A stretch of 64,000 nucleotides of DNA, taken from contig JAEVLN010000019.1 of NCBI GenBank assembly GCA_018350325.1, forward strand, positions 1,302,001 to 1,366,000. Direction: 5' to 3'. The notes below the pieces were generated by a model, which worked only from the letters and a program-made list of their open reading frames with translations, was not told where the DNA came from and ran no database searches. The position numbers were made by a program, and so were the translations under genes. This DNA comes from Globodera rostochiensis. Its lineage: Eukaryota > Nematoda > Chromadorea > Rhabditida > Heteroderidae. Below are positions 35,696-45,786 of this stretch, in pieces (within the stretch, counting starts at the first letter, position 1; every line of letters starts with the position of its first letter).

Positions 35696-35940
35696 AGCCA
35701 AAGTATGGCCTCATCTACTAATTCAATGGAAAAAGTAACAGTGACGGGGTGGAAAGCAACCGCAGCAGCGTTTGTTTATAACACTCCTTTCGGTGGTTAA
35801 GTGGGCATAAAAATGATAATTTGAAGACAGTAAAAAGACAAAAACGACTTTTTCATAATCATTCGAAAATCCTATGCCTTTATTTATGTTAATCAGTTAA
35901 ACCGACTTTGGGAAGTTCCGCCAACTTATTAAAGCTTAAT

Positions 35941-36693
35941 ATGCCATTCATAAGTCTGTGGACCAACCTCCCCGAGATCAAATTGGACGCAGAATTCCGG
36001 CGCGCATTCCTCGAGATGGTAGCCAAATCAATGCAGAAACCGGTAGAAGCGACAGCGCTTATTGTGCAGACAGGCCCAAACTGTTGTCAAATCGGCACCG
36101 ACCCCGATGAGCCTGCGATGATTTTGCATGTGCATAAAATTATTAATAACATTTACTAATATTGCGTTTAGTTTAGACTGTGCAAATTTACGTTACGTCG
36201 AAAGCCCTTCAAATAGAGTTGTGAAAGTCAAAATCATAAGACCCCAAAACCACCGATTTCCGGTTCCATTTTTCTGGCGATTCCGGAAACTGGTTCGAAT
36301 GAAATATCGAAATTTTTTCAGTCGGGTATACCGGTTCTTATTTTTTTTGAATTAAAATGAATAAAACAATTCATTCAATACTTATAAATTGGGTTTGCAA
36401 CCGGAAACCACTGCCCAAGCCGAGGCCGCAAGTGCGGGGTAACCACGCAACCAGTAACCCTCCCCCATGGCTTACGGCCTTGACGTTCCATAATTTTTTT
36501 TCGCGCAAAGATCAAATCAATCGGCCGCGTCAACTCTGTTGAAAATGTAATTCACTGCAAGAACATAAGCGATTTCGTCGAAAGCCGCCTTGGAATTCCA
36601 CCTGTTCGCGTGATGATTCACTTTCAGTCTCTGGAAAAGCATGAAGTCGGAAAGGGAGGAACGACAGTGGAAATGTTGCTGGCCGATAAGTAA
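35941..36693 (+). CDS. Macrophage migration inhibitory factor (MIF/D-DT) family protein
   Basis: Small trimeric tautomerase-fold protein. Two exons, 35941-36129 and 36511-36693, give about 123 residues. The start is set at 35941 because MIF proteins need Pro directly after Met (MPFISLWTNLPEIKL). An upstream in-frame ATG at 35908 would bury this catalytic proline. Family landmarks are the N-terminal strand, AFLEMVAKSMQKP, the strand joined over the intron as AMILH then IKSIGRVN, and the C-terminal RLGIPPVRVMIHFQSLEKHE. The MIF CXXC redox motif is absent (NCCQIG is elsewhere), so it is closer to the D-DT type. No signal peptide is seen, as usual for this unconventionally secreted family. Nematode MIFs are often released by parasites, but that role is only inferred here. 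Confidence 0.92.
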
Positions 36694-37070
36694 TTCGCTG
36701 ACAATGTTCAGTTGGTGATTGATAAACCAATGTTAGAAATCTAACCAGATAATGTAAACGATTTATTAAAATCGAATAAACGATAAGAAATACGCAGTCT
36801 CAAATCATAACAACAAAAACATCAGCAACAACAAAAAAAATACTTTCTAGTTTGGATACCGGCCATTCTGGGAAAATCCCTGCGGGGACTTACATTTGTT
36901 AAAACTAACTTTTTCAAAGTTAATTAGCTTTTTCGGCATTGTCTTAAATCAATTTTAAGCTTTTGAGAGGTCGATGATTTTTAACGGTTCAATAAAAACT
37001 GTCTTTAACAAAAACGTCCCAGTAAAAAGAAAACGCCATCCAAACTAGTTAAGTAAATCAAAACGTGACA
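36694..37070. other. Convergent intergenic region between MIF and GAR1
   Basis: AT-rich 3' flanks of the two converging genes. There are no further motifs. Confidence 0.5.
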
Positions 37071-38036
37071 TTATTCATTAAACTTTTTTCGCTTAGCAAA
37101 TCCAACTCCTCCCGCAGGTGGGCCATCAAATTGTCTCTTAAATCCTCCACCGCCTCGTTGGTTGTCGCCACCTCCTCTACCACCGCCGCGGAAATTACCC
37201 CCTTGGCCTCTTGCACCGCCTCTGAAGCCTCCACCGCCGCCTCTAAATCCTCCACCACCTTAAATTTTTAAATTTACAATCAAAACGTTGCAATTTTGGG
37301 GCACTAGTGAAATTCTGGGCAACAATACAATAGCTAAGTCGGAAATTAAAACCCTAGCATTTGTCTAAGCCCTGACGGGCGGATGGATACCTCTCCCTGC
37401 ACTTCCACCGGCGTTAAAACCACCTCGGCCACGCCCTCCACCGCCTCGACCTTAAATAAAAAACAAAAAAAGTTCAGTTTTAGAACAACTTCCACCACCT
37501 CTTCCTCCACCACCTCTTCCGCCGCGTTGCTGTCCCCTGCCCCCGCCTCTTCCACCGCCGGACTGATTGCCGCCAAGAAAACGCTCCACAGGGAGTAATT
37601 TCGCCGGGTCAATAAACAACTTTTGTTCTTTTTTGAATGACGACGATTTGAGTCCTTCATTAAGTTTTACTGAGAAACCCTGGAACATCCGTTATTTATA
37701 AAAAAAACACCAACCCTAAACCTACATTGTCCTTCGGTCCACCAAAAATTTCGTCGATTTTTCCGATTTGCTCTTTGTTTTCAAAGTATACGGGTGCATT
37801 GAAATAGGGAATTTTCCCGCACGTGGTTTCGCACACAATGTCATTCTCGCATGCATGAGTGAAATGGCCGAGTTCTATGACGAATAATTCCGGTCGTTAA
37901 TTTTGTTTTGGCACTGACCAATTACTTCCTGAGGCGGTCCCTGGTCAACAAACGGTCGTCCACCTCCGCGACCTCGACCACCGCCACGGCCACGAAATCC
38001 ACCACCTCCTCCTCCTCCTCGACCACCGAAGCCCAT
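37071..38036 (-). CDS. H/ACA ribonucleoprotein subunit GAR1
   Basis: Nucleolar protein that binds dyskerin and supports pseudouridylation of rRNA. The start is at 38036 ([16 protein letters not shown]), giving an N-terminal RGG domain. The central conserved domain is joined over introns: [40 protein letters not shown], then [20 protein letters not shown] and [16 protein letters not shown]. The C-terminal RGG domain spans at least three exons ([20 protein letters not shown], later [15 protein letters not shown]) and ends [12 protein letters not shown]. Both arginine-glycine domains flank the core as in other GAR1 proteins. The junction near 37480 has two possible donors within the repeated GGT codons, so one or two glycines there are uncertain. 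Confidence 0.95.
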
Positions 38037-38498
38037 AAGAGAAATTGAGATGGGACTGTAGAAGCTTAAAACCTTAAGAAACGGAAACAAAGTAAGCGAA
38101 ATTTCTGTTTTTTTTGTGCGCGATAGTTTAAAAAAGGTTGGTCAATTTGTTTTAAGATTTGCAACTAATTTGCAAAAAAGTGATGCTTTTTTGCATTAAA
38201 AATGGAAAAATAAACCAAACAAGCTTTTTCCGAGAAAAGATGGATGAACATTACGCCAAATATTCAAAAATTAATAGAAAATTTTCATTCTACCAGAGAA
38301 ATTCTCAAAAAAAAAAAACAAATTAAATTTCAATTTTCAATTTATTTGCCGTTCGAAGGGCACCTGAGTGTCTCTTGCACGATAAATGGTGAATGATGTG
38401 GTCATATAATGTGGGTGGATTTGGAAGATGGGTTAAGGGGCAAAGGAGGGAAGAATTATTTGTAGAAGTATGCCCTCTTAAAGAATAATTTACAGGCT
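38037..38498. other. Divergent intergenic region between GAR1 and the M3-like gene
   Basis: AT-rich. A TTTACAG acceptor-like signal sits just before the ATG at 38499, a plausible spliced-leader addition site. Nothing else is seen. Confidence 0.45.
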
Positions 38499-41400
38499 AT
38501 GGGCGGCATTCGCTTTAAATCGCTTGGCTATATTCCTAGCACCTTGTCAGAGATTGCTCGAACTCGTTCATTTTTGAATAGATCTATCATCAAAACAGCA
38601 GGGATTGGGATCCAACATAAAAGGTATGTTTCTAATTTTAATTTTAATTTTGAGTGCTAACTTTCAGATGTTTATCAAACACACAGAAACTGGAAGCTAT
38701 TAGATGGGTAATGCAGAACCCCAAGCCGAGTAATCCTACGGGATATTTTATTACGTAAATAAATGAGGCATTAACGGCCTAACAAAAAAGTTATTATTTT
38801 CAGCCTCCCAAACGTTCCGGATGAAAGTGCGGAGAACAATGCTTTTTTGGCGAGTCTTGAGCATAATGCAAAGTGGCCGCCACTGCAAAGTGCGACACGT
38901 ATGTTTTTTCCACCTTTTTTTGGTGATTTTAATTTATTTTAGCGGACGAATTTTATGAGGGAACTGTGAAGCTAATCCTTGAATATGGAGCCAGTGTTTG
39001 GGAACTTTTGGATTTGCTGGATGAAGGTAAATTGCCAAAGCCGAAGCAAGGCAATCCTATCCTAACGAATTGGGCCTCAAATTTATTTTGATTTCCGCCA
39101 AAAATTTTATAAAAAGTAAACATAGATATTAAGATGCAAAGAAGGCAGCAAATGGCGACCCTGGCGTGCCGAAAAGGACATTCGACAACACTGCCTACTC
39201 ATTACTGGACGAGGAGTACGACGTCTTTTATGCTGTAATTTAAGCCCTTATCTTTAAAAGGAAATGCATATTTAGCTGAACACGCTTCTGGTAAAAATGG
39301 TCACGGATTGGCCTGAATGTCATCCCGCCTTATTCAATGAGGATCTTGCTGTTGGTTTTAATTTATAATATTCGTGGAACCTTTACTATTTTTCAGCAAG
39401 TTCAAAACACATTCAAACGGGAATTGACTGAACGATGGACAGAACCAACTTGGGTGGAGGCTGTGAAGGTATGCTTTATCTTTGTTGTTGTTTCTTCACT
39501 CTCTTTATTCAGCAAGCATACGAAAACGATGCGGGGAAATTGAAACCATGGCAGCAACGTTATCTCGAATGGATGATCCTTCAAGCTCGTCGCTGTGGCT
39601 ATTTGACGGTTTTTAATCGGGACACCAAAATTGCAATTTCACTAAAATTACCTTTTAGATGAAAGAGAAGGACAAAAAAACTGAAATTCAGCAGGAGATT
39701 AATTATTCATGGAATTCTACTATTAATCTGTTCTGCGTCAGATTTCTGTATGATTTCTGATACATTTTATTTTATTTTTTCTTGCTCCAGAGGTTGTCTA
39801 GTGCAGGACAGTGGCGTTAATATCCCGATTGAACATCGCTATTTGCTCAAAAATGCTCCCCCGCGTGCGCTCGCATTGCTCTCCAAAGGGTTGTCGTTTA
39901 GCCTCTGAGAGATTATTTTACCTTCTTTCTGTTTAGGAATGATCCCGAGAAAGGCCCTTGGGAAGTTTCGAGCACTAAACATGACTCAGTCTTTGCGGCA
40001 TTAAATTATTGCAGTGCGCGCGAGATTAGACAACAATTGTGGGACAGCTATGTCTCCAGAGCCGTGAGATTTAAAGCAAATTTTTTTATGGAAATTCTTT
40101 ATTTTCAGTCATTTAAATCGCAACGGATTGACTTAAACAATTCTCAACACATCGAGGAGCTTCGGCATAACACGTGTGTTGTTTTACCGATAAACTAATT
40201 ACGAAAGTTGCATTTTTTTTAAAGCGAAGGTTTCGCCAAAGCGCTTGGCTTTTCGTCAACCGCTCATCATCGAATCTCGTCAAAGATGGCAGGAAGCCCT
40301 CAAACTGTCCGCGTCTTTGTCGACGAGTATCTCCTGCTTACAAAATGTGATCAAACATCCATTTTTAAGGCTTCTCCAACGCTTCCGACCCGTATTTCTC
40401 GACCGACTTGAAGGTGCTTGGAAAATGTACGCGGAAGAGCAAGAAGAACGGGTAATTTCTGACTTGCAAGCCTTCGATCTCTTCTACATTTGTCGTCGAG
40501 AGGCGGAACATTGTTTTAAGTAATCCGTGTGAACAATTCTATTGCTCAACTGATAATTGTATTTTTGTTTAGTGTGGACACTCTTGCACTGATGAAGCAC
40601 TTTCCCGTGGTGCCGACCTTTGAAAGAATGCTTCAAATGAGTTCGGAATTGTTTAACATCGAATTTACGGTAGCTCAAAGCAATAATTTAATCGCGTTTT
40701 TCACACTAATTGCATTAGGATATTACCGGTGATGAGCACTTTGGTTTTGAGCGCTGTGACCCATCTGTGCGAATTTTCGATGTGACCGATAAGGCTAAAA
40801 GTGAATTTGTTTATTTAAAACATATTACGGTTGGAGAATTGTGCGATAGATGGAAAAGAGAAATGCCTAACATTACATTCTTTTAAGATGACCGGGTCGG
40901 ATTTTTGTACGTTGATATTTTTTCCCGACCAAGTAAGAGACTCGGGCGTGGTCATTGGGTGTCTCTGCATGGAAGACGTAAGTACCTGTAATTTAAATCG
41001 TACTGTCTTAAATAGATGGAACTAATCGGCTTTTGTAAGCACATTGTCTGTCAAAATCCCTGAGTTTTTGTTGAATTTTTAGCTGCTAACCAATTTCGGA
41101 GCTTGGACACTTTGGTCTATGTTTTGGGCGGTCATCCGCAGGTTGGGCCCGGCTCTCTGCTTCACCACGATGAACTGAGTGAAATGCTATCCGCGGTGAT
41201 CATGCATTTTGATTTTAATACCGAAGTCAAATTTAAAGTTTGGACGTGCTCTCCAACTTCTATTCTCCCAATCGCCATGTCATTTTCTCGCTCTTCCAAT
41301 GGCGCCTTATTTCGCTTCAGACTTTGACGCAAATGATTTTATGCCGGCGTTTATGCAGTTTTGTATGTATAAACCACGAACTCTGGAACTTTTGAGCAGT

Positions 41401-42106
41401 CCGAATGTGGTTGGTTGGTTGTTCTTATTTCAAATTTTTTACACCAATTTTAGGAAACTGGCAAACCACTGGGCAATGAACAGGCAACAAATTGTGCCAA
41501 GGCATTGCAGCGTTCGATCTTTTGGGATTCCTACCGCGTTCTGTTTTGGACCGATTTCGATCTTACAATACACAATATGCCTGATTGGAGGTGCGTTCGT
41601 TCGTAACTATCACTTTTGCACTATGCCTACACACTTCAGGAAAAAGTTTTGGCTTGATTTGTATAAGCAAATGTATTCGGAGTATTTTCCGACATTCAAG
41701 GAACACAATTATCAGCCGTGCTCTTTTATTTCTGTGTTCGGATATCCTAGTTGGTCCGGTCTTTTCTATAGAAAATTGTGGGCAGAGGTATTCAAAGCGT
41801 TTAAACTCTGCATTTGGCAATCGTTGTAATTTAAGATGCTTGCGTTAGATGTGCATAGAACTTTTGAGACGGAGAACAACACAGCAGCCACTGCTGACCG
41901 TTTTAAATCGGAATGGCTCAATCAGGGGGCGACGGAATTGCAGAGCGACCTTTTCAGGAGATTCCAGGTGGCATTTTTAAATGATGCAAAAGAGACTTTG
42001 TTTGTTATAGGGTCGCGAACCAAATATGCAAGGAATTTGTGATTTTTATGATCCGAAAACTGCATCTGAGGATGGAAGAACCGAGCAAGAGCATCCAAAT
42101 AATTAG
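38499..42106 (+). CDS. M3-family peptidase homologue with degenerate zinc site
   Basis: About 15 exons from the ATG at 38499 (MGGIRFKSLGYIPSTL) to the stop at 42106. M3 landmarks appear in order: NYCSAREIRQQLWDSYVSRA, EELRHNREGFAKALGFS, KMAGSPQTVRVFVDELLQRF, QAFDLFYICRREAEHC, HFPVVPTFERMLQMSSELFN, DRVGFLYVDIFSRPSKRLGR, MAPYFASDF and the C-terminal GREPN. The family resembles oligopeptidase A and mitochondrial intermediate peptidase. Where active members have HEFGHALH, exon 41083-41195 joined to the exon from 41239 reads SAFGRALQ, so both zinc histidines and the catalytic glutamate are gone. The downstream glutamate of the E-x-P-S motif is also absent (LALPM). The intervening intron is 43 bp, the common size here. 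The product is probably a non-catalytic scaffold or regulator. Subcellular site is unknown. Confidence 0.85.
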
Positions 42107-42497
42107 CTGAAAGATTCATTAAACAAACATTTTTCTTGTTTAAAAGTTTGTCATTGTTATAGATTAAATTGGAAAGGAATTTTTTCACTTTCAAGTCGTC
42201 CTCTGTCAATTTGTCATACCCCCCATTAGCATAAAGCTAGGGTACTTTTCCGTTATTGGACTCCAGACGAACAAATTAAAAAACACTTATCCGGAGCTAT
42301 TAAGGGCGCTGATCACGATAAATCATTTACGCCGAGACCGCAATTCTCCCTACTAATTTTTCGACACTTTTTGGATACGCACGAAAATCTAGGAAATCAG
42401 AGACATCGCTTTTTTTTTTAATTGAAAACCAACAAATTGAAATCGTCTGCCCGGTCATACAGCGACAAAATTCGAGATCTTTTTCTTCCAATCCGCA

Positions 42498-42815
42498 TCA
42501 TTGAACGGTTTGGATAAGCGTGATGTTGTCTCCCTTGAGTAAAATGCGGCCAAGCTTGTGACGATTCAATGACTTGAGTTGGATTTCTTCGGCCTCGTCG
42601 ATAACTACGTTCATGTACTCATCAAAACCTAAATACAATAATATTTAGTCGGTTTCGGTAGTAAAAAAACTGGCACCGATTATGTAACCCTCGATGCGCG
42701 AAGTCGCATTCTCATAAAGCCAGATCTGTATACGTGAACGACTTTGAAGGCAGCGAAATATGAGGTTGATTGGCTGGACCATCACTTTTTGAACTTTGTT
42801 CGTTGGCGGTGCCAT
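42498..42815 (-). CDS. Small nuclear ribonucleoprotein E (SmE)
   Basis: Core Sm-ring protein of spliceosomal snRNPs. Two exons, from the ATG at 42815 ([20 protein letters not shown]) to the stop at 42498. Sm1 motif: [20 protein letters not shown] joined to [17 protein letters not shown]. Sm2 motif: [14 protein letters not shown]. The length of about 90 residues matches the family. In-frame codons upstream of the ATG are open but lack another ATG. It converges on the M3-like gene, leaving about 390 bp of shared 3' flank. Confidence 0.96.
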
Positions 42816-43065
42816 GTTTTCTGCTGCTGATGGACTCAAATTTAGTCAATAAGCTGTAGAATAAAACTGCTAAAGATTGAGTCGAAACGCGTACGAGGGG
42901 TCTGGGGGAAGCTACTCAAAAATTGTTTAAATATGTGTTCTTTATTGACCAGCAAGTCCTTTATTTTTACTTTTGAATTATGTATATATACGAACCCTGT
43001 TATAAAACAGGGCTCGGATATTAGCAGCTTTTTGTGGTTTTTTGAAAGGCCAATGCTCTTTTTTG

Positions 43066-43456
43066 GCGTGGTGCTGACTCGGCTACGGACAACTCGGCTA
43101 CTGGCGATTTTTTTTTGTTACAACTTTTTTCAAACTACTCTAAATGCTTAGCTTTCTTTTGTAATATTACTCAGCTCAACGAGAGCTTTCGATTGATAGT
43201 AATTTCTTCTGATTCTGTTGGCTTGCAAAAAAGTTAGAACTTGAAAAACAGTTCATCTCCTATAAAGTCGCCCTTTCCTGTCCTAACTTTGGTTATGCTC
43301 AAGCTAGCTAGTTGTAATTAGTATCAATCGAAAGCTCTCGTTGAGCTGAGTAATATTACAAAAGAAAGCTAATCATTTTGAGTAGTCTGAAAAAAGTTGT
43401 AACAAAAAAAAGTCGTCCGTAGCCGAGTTGTCTGTAGCCGACTTGTCCGGACACGC
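43066..43456. mobile_element. Foldback/MITE-like element with 133-bp inverted arms
   Basis: Arms at 43066-43199 and 43321-43456 are inverted copies over about 133 bp with roughly 90% identity by eye. Matching blocks include TTGTTACAACTTTTTTCA, TTAGCTTTCTTTTGTAATAT and TACTCAGCTCAACGAGAGCT. The outer 40 bp of each arm itself repeats a CGGCTAC(G/A)GACAACT-type word. The loop is 121 bp. TCTTTTTT lies next to both ends and may be a target-site duplication. No transposase frame is present, so it is non-autonomous. It lies between SmE and TRMT112. Confidence 0.85.
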
Positions 43457-43489
43457 TCTTTTTTTGAAATGCTGCTTTGCTGCATTTTG

Positions 43490-43715
43490 TGGGTTTTCAG
43501 GAGCTTTGTGGACTTTTTGCCGATTTTTTTTGGTTTTTTTGGAAAATTAATGAAAAATTTAAAAAAATTTGAATATTTGGCATAATGTTACCTAAAAATG
43601 AAACATTTGATTTTTCGACTACCTAAATTGTTCAATAAAAATGCCACTAAAATAAGTTTTATATATTTAACAGTTTCAGAAATGTCCAATAAACAAAAAG
43701 TTCTCTGATTCATGA
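43490..43715 (+). repeat. Dispersed repeat family A, copy 2
   Basis: Aligned by eye with 14745-15000, same orientation. Shared words include CTTTTTGCCGATTTTTT, TTTGGCATAATGTT, AATTGTTCAA and CCAATAAAC. It begins about 35 bp after the foldback element, and sequence before the left arm (43030-43060) has related T-rich words, so the foldback may be nested in this family. Confidence 0.7.
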
Positions 43716-43839
43716 GGTTTTTTTTTGTCTAATTTTGATGTTGATTAGATGGGGAAAATCATCACATTCCTTCCAATCCAGAAATATAACGAATGAAACG
43801 AAGTTTACTTAAAATGTCATTTTTTTGCAAACATATGAT

Positions 43840-44312
43840 ATGAAATTACTACTACACAACTTTTTTTCATCTCATTTTTTGAAAGGCGTCAATACGGGAT
43901 ATCCACTGATCCTTCGTGCGACTAAAATCGAGGTAAAGGCGTGAGTTTAAACTTTATTCCATCTTAGTAAACTTTCAGCGAATCGAGACGGAATTCAACG
44001 GAGATTTTGTGAAGAAAATGATGCCACGGCTCGATTACCAGGCGCTGCTTCAAGCAGCCAATTCTGTGGATGAGAGGGCAGCGAGCGAATTGCCTAAGGA
44101 ACTGGCGACTGATTGGGAAAATAACGATGATTTCCTCAGGAAGGTCTGATTTTGTTCCCAAATAAGTAAACGTTGGCTATGTTTAGCTTCACTCTCTGCT
44201 GGTCAATTACGAGATTGTCGAGGGCGAGTTGGAATGCCCCGAGAGCCACCGAATCTTCAACATCAAAGAAGGCATTCCGAACTTTTTGGTTGGTGCCGAC
44301 GAAGTTGATTGA
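43840..44312 (+). CDS. TRMT112, methyltransferase activator subunit
   Basis: Zinc-finger-containing activator of tRNA, rRNA and eRF1 methyltransferases. Three exons: 43840-43932, 43979-44143 and 44187-44312. The start ATG gives MKLLLHNFFSSHFLKGVNTG, the expected family opening. The next parts are YPLILRATKIE, then IETEFNGDFVKKMMPRLDYQ, and the end EGELECPESHRIFNIKEGIP plus NFLVGADEVD. As in most animal forms, only the last Cys (ECPES) of the yeast zinc site remains. The length of about 127 residues is normal. No internal irregularity is seen. Confidence 0.95.
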
Positions 44313-45786
44313 TTCGATATTCCAGGGAGTCGAGTCAAAAAAACATGAATGTTTATTTTGCTCAGGGCGCGTAATTGTTCTTTTTTAAGAGTGAATCAAA
44401 AAAAATAAAAAGCTTTTTAAATAATGTCCTGTTTTTGAAAGTGAATCAAAAAAAATAAAAAGCGTTAAAGAATGTTCTTTTTTATGCAATTGTTAATTTT
44501 CAAAGTGAATATATTTGGAACAGTCGATTATTTACGTTTTTTCATATTAAGCTGGAATTTTTAGGTGCTTAAAGGGCTAAATTTGTCAATAGTTTAATTT
44601 TGTCAAAAATCACAATAGTAAATGACTGCACAGACATTCTCTAAACAAACTCAAATTTCACAAAGAAATATGATAATTTTTAACAAATATTCTTTTTTTG
44701 ACCCCTAAATATATTTTGGTTAAATTAAATTTGACATTTTTAATTTCCCGTATTATACACGTATTTGATGACTACTGCGTTTCCAACTGACTTATTTGTT
44801 AGTTTAATCTTACCATAAATGACACAATTTGTCTGCTCTTTTTGTCCCAATCACTCTCTCTCTGCAGGCGTCGATGATGGCGTATGCTTTTGTGCGCTGT
44901 TTTCTCTCTCTCTCTGCCCAATGCAATGACTCCCTCCCCCCCTCCCCCCAATACCCGTGACTTCACTTTGGAGAACAGCGGCGGGTGCACTATGAAACAT
45001 TTTCGCTTTCCCATTGCACAATTTCCTTCCCTCTCTCCCTCCTTCCCCTCGGGGGTAGTGAATGAATGTGAGCATTGGTCCTCGCGGCTGGTGAAGCGAT
45101 GGGTTGTGCTTTGGGTGCTTGGTGTTTTTCCCTGTGATGTGTGGTGATTTCCACCCGCAGTTGGGAGGGCAGTAAATTCCGCCGACGTTCTATCAAATCA
45201 ATTGTTTTCTCTTCTTGACCCTGCAGGGGTTGTCGGTTCTGAACGGAACCGGGAATTTTTCGGTTCGAACCAAAGATTTCCGAGTGACAGACAACCTCAA
45301 TCTGCATCATTTAATGGTCTCTCTTTCCTTATCCTTTTTTACTTCCCCTAAAGAACCAATTCCAGTTTTGCAGTAATTTTTTAAAATTAAGTTAGTGGTG
45401 TTTTCACGCATTTCCTTCTAGATTTTCCAATAAAATTCTCTCTCACCTTTCCTCCATTCATTCATCATCCTTCGTCACCTCTTACCCTCAAAAATATGAT
45501 CCGTCTCCCACACTCTCTTTAAGACGTAACAAACCGGTTACACCAAATCATTTTGGTGCATAACCCCCATAAAATTGTTTGCATTAATCAATTGATTCGC
45601 TTAACCCTGATGGACGTCTGAAAACAGTGCTTAAATTCTTAGCAAAAATATTTATTTCATTTTATTCTGGTAAATTGCCCGTGCCGAAAGAAATTGCCTG
45701 GTTCGGTTCTTGTCCTTTCGCCCCGTGCGGTGTGAGGCCACAAATTAAATAAATATTTTCATCAAGAAATAGAATATAGAAAAAGA
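44313..45786. other. Intergenic region with local duplication and C/T-rich patches
   Basis: Downstream of TRMT112 a segment of about 50-70 bp containing GTGAATCAAAAAAAATAAAA is present twice in tandem (about 44389-44480). 44860-45060 is CT-rich on the plus strand with TCTCTCTCTCT and CCCTCCCCCC runs. No gene is supported. Confidence 0.55.

Larger units (their letters stand above)
32514..35940. other. Gene-poor region with purine microsatellites
   Basis: No gene supported by motifs is seen in this 3.4-kb stretch. It holds a pyrimidine/C-rich patch at 32955-32995, a G run at 33500, and a GA/GGGA microsatellite at 34140-34310. A run of about 17 C lies at 34768, another C run at 35074, and a pure GA microsatellite at 35608-35695. 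A short inverted repeat of GTGTGCG-like words lies near 33150-33200. The GA tracts create spurious arginine/glutamate and serine/leucine open frames. Confidence 0.65.

Noticed and set aside
41922..42209. Minus-strand 95-residue open frame
   Set aside because: It overlaps the last exons of the M3-like gene antisense and has no recognised domain; the first codon and splice context are weak.
45230..45290. Possible tRNA because of a GGTTCGAACC word
   Set aside because: The word is present, but no acceptor stem, D-arm or anticodon arm of the right spacing surrounds it. I found no tRNA in the window.
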